This document shows positions 52,841 through 62,071 of a DNA stretch of 64,000 nucleotides, piece by piece. The stretch covers positions 7,102,868 to 7,166,867 of the forward strand of contig OY754331.1 of assembly GCA_963573305.1 (NCBI GenBank), written 5' to 3'. The DNA is from Pyrrhosoma nymphula. Its lineage: Eukaryota > Arthropoda > Insecta > Odonata > Coenagrionidae. The notes under the pieces are model-generated. The model did not search any database. It was not told the origin of the DNA and was given only the letters and a program-made list of their open reading frames with translations. Both the position numbers and the translations under genes were made by a program. Numbering within the stretch: position 1 is the first letter of the stretch; each line of letters opens with the position of its first letter.

Positions 52841-54019
52841 CAAGTTGTTATATTGCATTGCATTATAACCCATGCATCTTTGCTGTTGGTTCCGTTGAAT
52901 GTTTTATCGGATATCTTTGAATTAATGTGTGATATTGGTTGAGTGCTGCATGTAATGTAGCAGGTGTCACCTTAAATCATGAGTTGATGACAAATAGGTG
53001 ATGTAATAACGTTTCAATTTGTAATTTATGTGTTGTTTTAAAAATATTTTCGTGCTCATTGCATGCCATCTACTTCTCATCAGCAGTTAAAGCTAGAACG
53101 AACTGAAAGTAGAGTTGGGTTGAAGTCACTTTCGCAACCATTCGCTCCTCTTAGAATGAAAAGGGTGTTCACTATTTTAGATTTTCCACCATATAGGGGG
53201 GAGGCTAGATAGTTGCCAACTTTTCATGAAGTCTAATAGATTAGAAAGCATTCTTAAATTTATTTTATTTCTGTTTTAATTATTTACAAATTTCCACCGC
53301 TCTTCATCAAAAGACCTTAATTAAGTAATAGTTAATTAATTATTTTAGCTAAATTTATCCCACTTGAAGTCTGCATGGTAATTTTGAACTAATTTTAAAG
53401 TCACTCTTATATAGAAGAGAGGTCACGTGCAAGAAATTAATAGCATTTATGTATTATTTTAATTACCATTAGAGTGCAGGGATTTGGCGTCAATTTCAAA
53501 CTCAAACTTATTCTTTTGTCTTTGATATGGATATGAGTGTTTATGGATGGTCGGATGTGTGATGGCTCATACGTGTACAATGGAACTTCACCTACCCTTC
53601 GGTGCGGCTGGCTATTGATTTTGATTTGAGTTTTATCAATGGAACACGCAAATGTCATGTCAGCCATGATGAAATTAATGGATTCATATGAATTATTATG
53701 ATTTGTGGAAGTTTCGAAGTGCCATTCCAGGCGTATTACTTGTATTTCATTTAGGTGTGGTTTTGTGATTTAGGGGCTGCGTTAACAGCAAGATGACGTA
53801 GTCTTTTTTGTTAACTTGTTGTTAACTTCGAGGTCGGATTTTGCAAATCTTGTCGGACTGTTTAATATGGGAGAACGTATTCACTTCGGTTTCCATACTG
53901 ACGAGAAAATTATCATGCAAGAAGCGGAGATATGATATAACCGGGCCTTAGGTCCTTTGTGCGTGAGCATATCTTCTGTGTAAAAAAATTATTTGAATTA
54001 TCTTTCTTTCTGAATAGTG
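52841..54019. other. No gene seen
   Basis: AT-rich; ORF 53,437-53,667 (minus) unassigned. Confidence 0.45.
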
Positions 54020-54101
54020 TACACTAGGGTGTACCTTAAAATTCAACTTCGGAGTATTTGACCGCAAACCTTTTTAATTTTTTACTTTTCCTCTATTAAG
54101 C

Positions 54102-54569
54102 GTGTACACAAAATGTGAGCGTGATCGGTTGATATTAACCCGTGCCACGAACCCGTTGAACACGTTTACATTCAGAATCGCCGGACGATTCACGCTAAAT
54201 GGCCAGACGCTGCTACCTGTCGGCCTGGAGGATTGTTGCGAGTACGGTTGGAAACCATCGGTGATCGATGGATTTAACCATTTTGAACAATGCAATGGGG
54301 TAGTGACTTTCGATGCTGATACCAGTCATCGACAGATTTATTTCGAAAGTCGATGTTCTATCGATTATGGTTGGAAAACTGATATCCAATATCCAATTAG
54401 TGATCGATCATCAATTGTCAACCGATGGTCGATCAATTTAAAGTTCCAGCCAAAGGCCGTTTCGATGGCCGTGCTATCTGGGATCCGTCAATCGACCGGC
54501 ATATCTAAGTATTTGCTCGTACCCACCGTTCTTTATAGAATGAGTACCTGGCGTATGGACGCCAATTAG
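54102..54569 (+). CDS. Unassigned 155-codon ORF inside the TIR element
   Basis: Starts in the left TIR (MYTKCERDRLILTRATNP). The composition is mixed (RFTLNGQTLLPVGLEDC, GFNHFEQCNGVV...), without a recognisable domain. The DNA contains many ATCGAT words, suggesting a short-repeat origin. It may be part of the element's non-coding flank. Low confidence that it is translated. Confidence 0.2.
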   Translation: MYTKCERDRLILTRATNPLNTFTFRIAGRFTLNGQTLLPVGLEDCCEYGWKPSVIDGFNHFEQCNGVVTFDADTSHRQIYFESRCSIDYGWKTDIQYPISDRSSIVNRWSINLKFQPKAVSMAVLSGIRQSTGISKYLLVPTVLYRMSTWRMDAN

Positions 54570-54630
54570 GGAATATTTTGGTTTGCCTACTGAATCGTAA
54601 CATATTTTCCTGTGCTCTTGTTATCATTGA

Positions 54631-54807
54631 CATAGGCGTATCCAGGGGGGTTGGGGGTTGCAACCCCCCCTATTGATAAAAATGTTAACTTGGGGGGTAT
54701 GGAATACCCCCATGCCTCCATGTAAAACCCCCCCTTCAGTGGTGGTAACCCCCCCTTCAGTGGTGGTGACCCCCCCCCCCCTTCAGACGATTCTAGATAC
54801 GCCTATG
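54631..54807. mobile_element. 177-bp MITE, hAT-like (8-bp target duplication)
   Basis: Inverted ends CATAGGCGTATCCAG and CATAGGCGTATCTAG (one difference). The 8-bp flanks are ATCATTGA (54,623-54,630) and ATCATTGG (54,808-54,815), seven of eight identical. Eight-base duplications are the hAT signature. The interior is C/G-run rich and holds about 2.5 copies of a 20-22-bp unit CCCCCCTTCAGTGGTGGT. Inserted in the TIR element, so younger than it. Confidence 0.85.
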
Positions 54808-55789
54808 ATCATTGGTAATGTTAACTACACACCTATGAACGATAATCGACTACACACGAAGACATCAGACGATTCTCGAAAATCAATACTAATAATTTGT
54901 AATTGGCTATAGTCGAAAACTGATGATCCTCGGAAATTGACGACAATATATCTATTTTCAAAGGTTATTCTATGGTGAAGGGTACAGTGATATTTTATTT
55001 TCACTTGTAAATACGGTGTGTGACAAAAACTACATCGGATTTTACGAGTGAGTTTCGTCTGTGGTTGCAAGAAGATAGAAGATGCCAAAGAAACCTCTGT
55101 GGAAGCAGCTTTACCTGATAGACTAAAGTTGCAATGAGATCACTTGGGCACGGCTTCCATCGATCGTGCAAGTTTTGCGTCATCTACTCCACACCATGCA
55201 TCCTACTGCACTCCCATAAGAACGAAACATTAAGGACGTTCCACCGCGACTGTGTGAGTCAAAACAAATACAATATTCCACATTTTTTCTATTTTGTAAT
55301 CCTGATTTCGTTGATGAAATGCGTTAACTATAGGAAACCAAAATTAAAGTACAATATATGCAAATTAATATTCCTCGAATGTATTTTAAATGAGCTCTTT
55401 TAATCCAGCCATAGGAGTCGACTGCAGAGCCATTTCTAACGAATTACCGTATTTTGACTTCAATTACGGCATTAATTCCTCAATAACTAGAAAAATAAGG
55501 TGTTAAGATGGCTATATTTTATTTTTATTCAATTTCTCTGGATAATTTCCTTCTTATTTACAGTTTTCCGCAAATATGGCATTTATATTTTATGGAAAAA
55601 TACTATTTTTCCCTGTGTTTCTCTCATTCCCCCATTAGACACCATGTAATTTCAAGTTCAATTATAGAATAAAATCGCGTGGAAAGGTAACATTTTGTTG
55701 TTCAATTCAGAAAGAGAACAAATTTTTCTACTAGTTGATAGAATATGAATAAAATGACATTTAAGTGATTTGACGGTGGAACCACCTTA

Positions 55790-56625
55790 ACGTCACCAAG
55801 TTACGCAGCGGCTGATAAATTGATTGAGTTTTGGGAGAAAGCACGCATCCCAACTCGATGCAAGCAGTTGATTGTGAAGAAAGTTCAAGCCCTGTACTTC
55901 GAGTGGCGCTCCCAAGGTAAAACAGCCAAGCGACGTGACAAGACACAGACAGACAGAGAGAAAAGGCCTTTAAAAGATCTCTTTGGTGACCTTTTTGATA
56001 TTGCACCAAATATTGCTAATGATCTTATTTCAAATGTGGAGGACAAAGAGTTCCTAAACACTAAAGGAAAAAAGGGCGAATAGATTTTATGCTCGCCAAG
56101 GACAAAAAACTGAAATTGAAGGAAAGGCGTATAGCAATAAGAAAAATGGATGAAGAAGAACCTCGTCAGACATATTTACAAATGAAAGGTACGTATTTCA
56201 AAATGGTTCTACGGAAAAGTAGTATAACCCTGAGAAAAACTCGGCAAGGATCACAGCATAGAAATGAAATTCAGCTTGTGGTCTCCTGAAACAAAGAATG
56301 TGGAGCCTTTGCTATTACAAGATTTGTCTGATTTTTCAGGGTCCAACACTTGTATTTGTTTAAAAGATTTGGGCTAGCAACTGAGTTTTTAAGCAAAGAT
56401 CCAGAGAACTGGGGTTCTTGCGACGACTTCAAGAATGCGTGTGTGTTTCTTTCTGATCTAAATGTGGCAAACGATGTAGCTGAGCGAGGAGTAGCGCTCA
56501 CTCAAGAATACATGGAGAGCGTGAAATCTGAGGAAAATTTACAAAATATATTCATTGTTACACATAATACCAGAAAGAAGACAAAAAAATGTACCAAGGA
56601 ATCCTTATCTGTGAACCTATACTAG
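55790..56625 (+). pseudogene. Transposon-borne protein with NDVAERGVAL motif, decayed
   Basis: Frame 1: SYAAADKLIEFWEKARIPTR, CKQLIVKKVQALYFEWRSQG, DLFGDLFDIAPNIANDLIS, EDKEFLNTKGKKG, stop at 56,083. After stops, frame 2 (56,350-56,625) gives TEFLSKDPENW, FLSDLNVANDVAERGVALTQ, EYMESVKSEENLQN and TRKKTKKCTKESL. I know this pattern (DLFDIA..., NDVAERAVALI.EYN..LT..EEQ.Q) from proteins repeated many times in aphid, tick and cnidarian genomes, but I cannot name the superfamily. The catalytic part lies upstream or is lost. Confidence 0.6.
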
Positions 56626-56878
56626 ATATATCGTAATAAATAACTTGGTTTTTATTTATTTTTTAAATTAAAAGATATTTAATCCAATGGATCACCTTAT
56701 TTCTTACAATTATCCTTTTTATCCTCTTCAACGACCTTGTGGCATGGGTAAAAATCACTCAAACTCGTTCAAATTTTGTGTACATGCTTGATAGATGAAA
56801 AGGAAAAAATTAAAAAAGGTTGCACTCAAGAATTCCATGTTTTACATGTTCAGCCCATATTAGGGACACCCTAGTGTA

Positions 56879-58190
56879 CACATCTGTGAAAACATGCCCA
56901 TCTGGTTTTCAGATGCTATTTTCATATTGCATTATTACGATCATACAATATCAATGGCTAATACATGCGAGTTCGAATTGGCAAAAAAGAAAACGCTTGG
57001 ATTTGGACGTTAGGCTGTGCGTACAGATGATTACATTATGCTTGTTAAGGAACTGCCTGTTAATTCGGAGGTGATCGAATGCCGTGTGAAGTGCACAATT
57101 TATTTTATTGCCGACCTAAGTTTCAAACATATGTACTTCTCAATCGGGCCTTCGAATCGTCTGAGAATGTCGAAACCCAAATTTTTACGTCATCTAAACT
57201 ATCGGTGCTTGACAGTAACCGAATAAAATTAACAATAAACTCCCTTATTGAAATCAGCTTAAAACCGAGGTCGGTAAATGTTATTTTGGTGGACTTGGCA
57301 AAGGTTTTTATCTGAAGTTCCGCCAAATGTTTCTGAAAAACCTTGAGTACGGTTGATCTATCAAGAAGGTAAAATGTGGAAAGATAAATTGGCTGCTATT
57401 AGTAATACAAAAGTAAATTTCAAAATTTTACACGGAAGAAAGTAGCAAAAATTGTAGTAAATTGTTTTGATGCTTAATTGTATGCAGTTGGTACCTAATG
57501 ATTCCAACTGGACTCAAAAAAAGGTAGCCGTTATTTTGATTCAATTTATGGTCGTAATTTTGCAACTTTCTGATTTACTTTGTGAGATCATAGTGTTTCG
57601 CAGTAGTACGTCATATAGAAGCAATTGATTGGAATAGCCTTCTTAAATCATTGAACCTTTTTTAGTCCTTAGGCAGTTGATTAAAAAGGAAAACGGTTGG
57701 TAATGTTTTGCTTCTATGGAACCAAATGACTCCGGTGCGCACGCCTTGCTACATATTGAGGTGCTCCAGCTCCCGTGAGGCCGTTGGCAGACTGCTGAAT
57801 ACCACATTTTGCAGGGTGTTATTTCACATTCATTCGTGGATATTGTCATCCCTTCATTTTATTTTCAAGACTTCGCTGTTGAGGTGTTTTATTTAGATCC
57901 GTTACCACCTGTGGTATGAATATATATTACATTCCAAGTCCATTTACCTGTATCCTAAAACATCTCTCACAGTATGTAATGAAACTATAAGACATCTTTC
58001 ATATCTTCCGTAAGTTCCAACTAGACGTAAATCCCCTGCACCGTAAATTACATTTTACAGGCCACGATATTAGCATTTAAAACTGCAGAAGGTAAAGTAA
58101 TTCAGCTATTGATAAAAACGTGTCTACGCTCGTGCTGGTAAAGTAAGAGGATGCATCGCTACGGCCGTAATCTTTGAGGGACGGGAGGTG
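56879..58190. other. No gene seen
   Basis: AT-rich. ORFs near 57,017-57,326 and 57,643-57,896 have no recognised motif. Confidence 0.45.
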
Positions 58191-58192
58191 AA

Positions 58193-58209
58193 GGAGGGGG
58201 GGGGGGGGA
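58193..58209 (+). repeat. Poly-G tract
   Basis: A run of about 13 G preceded and followed by G-rich sequence at the left border of the GC-rich region. Confidence 0.9.
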
Positions 58210-58499
58210 GGGGTTGAGAGGGAAAGATTCACTCAAGGAAAGGGATAGCAAAACGATGCAAGATCTCTCTTTCACTCGTGGCTGTGGATACTGTGACCTA
58301 CGGATTAGGGGATTCAGAAAGGATTTACAGCCTCGATTTACTTAGTGCCTGTTCTTTTTTTCCTTGTATTTCTGTGCATTTGTTCATTCCCAATTTTGAA
58401 TGTGAACCTTTCCATTCAACCTTATCCCCTCAGCACCCTGTGACCCTCAAAGACAACGCGACCTTGAGGATTCATAGTCGCTAGGTTAATCCAATTTTG

Positions 58500-59185
58500 T
58501 AGCATTTTAAATGTTTAGTTATTTTCGGGGCCTCTGTTGATCTTCATTGGGTACTATCGGTACGTATCGTGGACCATCCACCTCCCGCCCGTCCATCCAT
58601 TCAGATGGCTTGGGTCTCTTCAACCCCTTCCTAACGGCCCCGGGCACGGCCGAAAAAAGGCTCGAGTTGACCCAGGTTCGCCCTCCTCCCCCCCCAGGCA
58701 GGTGCGATCCCCAGGCATCTGACGTCACCCTCCTCGGCGACGCGGCTCCTTGCGCCCCCCCCCCGCTCCTTGCCCCCCCGCCCCGCTCTCCAGCTCCTGT
58801 TCCCGGCGGGCGGTCGGCCGATCCCAAAGAGGTGTATCGCTCCTTCTCGATCGCCCTCCTTCCGATCAAGGGTCACCCCTTTGCGGATGCCAGGGGGGGC
58901 GGGGGAGGAAATAATGAGGAAGGAGTCAGAAATTGGGTAAAAAGGCGTGACGGAGGATGGAGGGGGGAGGGAGATAGGAAGGGGAGGGGGGATTATTTTG
59001 GAAGAGGAGGACGTGTCTTTGCTTATGTTTTATTCACGGCGCGAGCAGGACGGAGCGAGAGCTGCTTGCTCTTCATGGTTATGTGGGTGTGTGCTCGTGG
59101 GTTGGCTCGTTTTTCCCTCTCTTGTTGTCTCCACACCATCTCTCACTCTCTCTCTCTACCTCCTCTCCATCCTTGTTCCTCTTAA
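58500..59185. other. GC-rich island with overlapping open frames
   Basis: CpG- and C-run-rich sequence open on both strands (212 codons plus 58,547-59,185; 116 codons minus 58,519-58,869). Peptides are Pro/Gly/Arg-rich low-complexity, expected from composition. It could be a CpG-rich promoter region of a host gene. No TATA/initiator pair or splice structure could be supported. Confidence 0.4.
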
Positions 59186-59619
59186 GGTTATATAACTATA
59201 TATATATATATTGAAGCATATGACCCTCTTTGCCGTATTATTATTTTTTCGATTTTAAATTCTACTTATTGGTTCTACTCCATTTGGAGTTAACTCTAAA
59301 TTGAGAATGGGAGCCCTGTGAACTTAGCTGTCTGGGAAAGTTTTCGTCACTCGGAGGTGAATCCTATAATGCGAACGTTATTAATTCTTGCTGCATTCAG
59401 TTAAGGTAGCTCTGCCCTGACCATGTGACTCTCACATCTATTTTAATTTACATCCGGTTGAGTTCTTCGTGAATAATATTTTTATTCTGAATGCGATATC
59501 ATATCTATGGAAGATATAACAATTTTAATTTTTTTATCAGTTCATACTTTATAATATTTTTGATGTTATAGAGTTGCTAATGTTAGATTGATTTGAGCCC
59601 CAGCCATGGTAAGTAATGG
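59186..59619. other. No gene seen
   Basis: A short (TA)n at 59,190-59,211, then AT-rich sequence. Confidence 0.45.
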
Positions 59620-60270
59620 CTAACGGATATAGCGTGCAGAACATCTCAAGGAGAGAAGACATTCTACTAGGAGAAGGCAGCAACAATCGTTTGGAAGTAA
59701 GGAAGCACTGACAAATATAGCATATTTATAGCATGTTCTTATGTAGCGGGGAAGCATGGACTATATCTGCAGCAGTACAGCAGAGGAGACAGAAACCGAA
59801 TGAAAGAAATGTGGTGCTATCGAAGAATGATGAGGTTCAATTGGGAGGATAGCAATCATCCGAAAGAGTCCAAAAGAGTGTTGGCGAGAAGAAGAATTCC
59901 GGTCGAGGTCGGAATGATTTCCCCTCCTCTTGTGCAATATCGCGCTCCAATCTGCACTAGCGGGTGACTCTGTATAAGGTAATGCCGTGGTATCCTAAAA
60001 ACAGTGTTTCTATGAAAAACTGGCGAAGTACCAGAGACAATACCCATTGGATACATTTTGTATATCAGCCTCTTGAAAGCAATAATTGACAAGAGGGAAA
60101 GTGGAAGTGTAGGAGTTGTAAAGAAAGACCAAAGAAGGGAACACATCGAGCTAATGAAGAAAGGAAAGTTGAAAGGAAGACATAGGAAGAAAGACAAGAC
60201 AAGTGAAACGGTTGGAGGAGATGGGGAGAGAGTGGATTGGGGGAGAGAAGGCCAATCTTCGGATTGGTGA
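59620..60270 (+). pseudogene. RTE/BovB-like LINE C-terminal scrap
   Basis: Plus strand across frames: NISRREDILLGEGSNN, LCSGEAWTIS (compare LYGSETWTL), RNRMKEMWCYRRMMRFNW (compare FEMWCYRRMLRISW), then KESKRVLARRR and a basic segment IELMKKGKLKGRHRKKDK (compare IIEGKVEGKRGRGRP). Order and spacing agree with the C-terminal region of RTE-type elements. Many stops and frameshifts. Confidence 0.55.
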
Positions 60271-60779
60271 CTGGTGATGGTGACGTCAGCTCTCGCTAAT
60301 GCAGAACGGAATTAGAAATTGCTGAACGTGACGTTACCGCAGTGCTAACTAAGCGTTGATTGGCTGAGGTTGAGGATAGAGAACGGACACGTGGAATGAT
60401 AATGTAGGTGGATTGTCCGTACCAGAAGGCCTCGGGAGTTATTTCAACCGTTTCGCCTCTGTTTATCTGCTGGTGGAACGAAGTAATAGTTCGTAGATTA
60501 CTCTTAGTTGGAATTATTGTCAGAATAGCATAGCGTAAAAATGCCACCCAGCTACCACCCTCCTTCGCTTTCGTGGAAGCCGATCTTTGTGAATTCTCCC
60601 TCTCCATTCATGCATTGTTTCCCGTAAGAATCGGCGTTGGATGCAGTGCGTCCCTTGGGGCGGGACTTCATGACCCCCCTTGTGTCTTTCGTGAGATGAA
60701 AGCAGGCCAATGCCGGACGACGACAGTCTTTCCTCTCGTTTGCTTCCAGTTTCCCTGACTTGAATAACATGAGAGAGGT
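60271..60779. other. No gene assigned
   Basis: Two minus-strand frames (60,296-60,607 and the start of 60,552-61,037) lack motifs. Confidence 0.4.
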
Positions 60780-61090
60780 TTTACTCACGGAGATGGTGGT
60801 GGGGGTGGAGTTGGGGGCGGCGGGGGCGGATGCCGGGGACCGGAAGTGGGGCGAGGGGGCGTGCGGGGGCGGCTGGGGGAGGCGAATGATTAGCGGCCGA
60901 GATTCGCCGTTCTCTCTGCGGGTAAGGTGCTGGGGGGTTTGAATTAAGTCATGGATGGACGTTTGGGGGAGGGGAGGGCTGGGGGGGGGAGAGAAGTGGG
61001 GGGGGGCGGAACACTCTCTGAATGGTGGGTGCGTCATGTTGGGTTGGCGGTGGGGGGTGGGCGGAGGGGTGGGGGGGTGGCGGCCTTTTT
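60780..61090 (+). other. G-run-rich sequence (G-quadruplex potential)
   Basis: Dozens of GGG or longer runs with short spacers (for example GGTGGGGGTGGAGTTGGGGG and GGTGGGGGGTGGGCGGAGGG). Many windows satisfy four G-tracts within 30 nt. The minus-strand 161-codon Pro/His-rich ORF across it is taken as composition-driven. Confidence 0.75.
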
Positions 61091-61807
61091 TGTCATTCTT
61101 ATTAGTTCATGTGGGGGATAAGTTTCCTCTTCGCTCCTTTATTAAACCTTTCCAACGTCACGTGATGGCTAAATGCGGTAATTGCTGCCTTTCATCCCTC
61201 GAATTCAAAGTATATTTGTAGAATCTGAGTTATTCTTTCAAACATTTATTTGCGACCAGATGTAGTCATACGGAAAAATAAGAATGTGGAAATAAATCAC
61301 AAGTGCCACTCGTTGCTTGTCGATCTCCACAATCTTAGAGCTCACGGAACTCTAATGAGCAAGACCACTTGGCTGGCTTGATTGGAAATTAGGCGAAGGA
61401 TTTATGCCGTAGAATCTTAATTTTTAGCAAGGGTAAATCGGGTTATTAATTTTAGTAATTGTAAATGAAAATGACATTCCAAAATTACTAACTAATCGAG
61501 AAATAGGATGGCTAATAAGGCCAGTCGGAATAATAGCACCACATTGAAACGAATTGTATAATTTCAAAAAATAATAATAAACTTTGTTATCTATTATATT
61601 AGCTTGAAGTTTAGTGATAAATTGGGTACATCTGAGATGATAAAAAATTGTTGCAAAATGATGCAATCTGGCGTTATGACCCGAGTATTTGAGTAACAAC
61701 GTCACTCACGGAAATATGACTTTTTGACTATTGACAAATTGTGTAATTCTTACCTTCAGTAGTAATTTTTTTCAACTTAGAGAGACTTTCGTAAACCTTT
61801 CCTATTT
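61091..61807. other. No gene seen
   Basis: AT-rich; ORF 61,424-61,705 (minus) unassigned. Confidence 0.45.
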
Positions 61808-62071
61808 TGAAGTTAATGGTTTGAGGCATAACTTTATGGAACTTCTTCATGATTGAAATGAAAAACCTTTGTTCGTTCCACGTAAAATAATTTTAATACC
61901 GACCTAGGTTTCGTCGCTGGGCGACATCATCGGGTCTTCATCAGGTCGACATCGTCGCTCAGCGACGGCCTAAAATTCGGCATTAAATACAATACGGCAA
62001 TACGGCCTAAACCTAGGTCGGCATTAAAATTATTTTATGCGGAACGAACAAAGTTTTTTCTTTTCAATCTT
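61808..62071. repeat. Foldback with outward-facing hammerhead-leader units
   Basis: The minus arm (61,851-61,934) and plus arm (about 61,947-62,071) share the ribozyme-like segment, the ACCTAGGTCGG junction, and a leader with ATTAAAATTATTTTA, GGAACGAACAAAG and TTTTCAATC. The plus arm is disturbed by a roughly 50-bp insertion between stem II and the stem III block. The minus arm continues into the conserved ATG block (61,850, MKKFHKVMPQT). The plus arm stops where the ATG would be. Confidence 0.7.
61901..61934 (-). ncRNA. Hammerhead-like motif, minus arm
   Basis: Minus strand: CCCGAUGAU, stem II GUCGC/GCGAC (loop CCA), GAAA, stem III ACC-UA-GGU, C as the predicted cleavage nucleotide. The core is CCGAUGA: a single change (U to C) from CUGAUGA. 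ATG lies 50 nt downstream of the cut. Confidence 0.6.

Larger units (their letters stand above)
54022..56876 (+). mobile_element. TIR DNA transposon of uncertain superfamily, 2.86 kb
   Basis: Ends CACTAGGGTGTACC and, inverted, CACTAGGGTGTCCC, each next to TA. A second matching block lies just inside (54,064-54,119 against 56,770-56,823: GCAAACCTTTTTAATTTTTT with CTTTTC, TATTAAGC and GTGTACACAAAAT). Inverted-repeat arms are thus about 100 bp with a variable centre. The interior holds decayed coding sequence (55,790-56,625) with a conserved NDVAERGVAL motif and a nested MITE. A TA duplication would fit several superfamilies. Confidence 0.7.

Noticed and set aside
54102..54569. 155-codon ORF as a host gene
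   Set aside because: It begins inside the TIR of a transposon and its DNA is rich in ATCGAT words; kept only as a low-confidence ORF.
58547..59185. 212-codon ORF in GC-rich DNA
   Set aside because: The peptide is Pro/Gly/Arg low-complexity and the opposite strand is also open. This is the pattern expected from composition, with no motif.
60552..61037. 161-codon minus-strand ORF
   Set aside because: It runs through G-run sequence and yields Pro/His/Ser-rich low complexity; no domain or start context.
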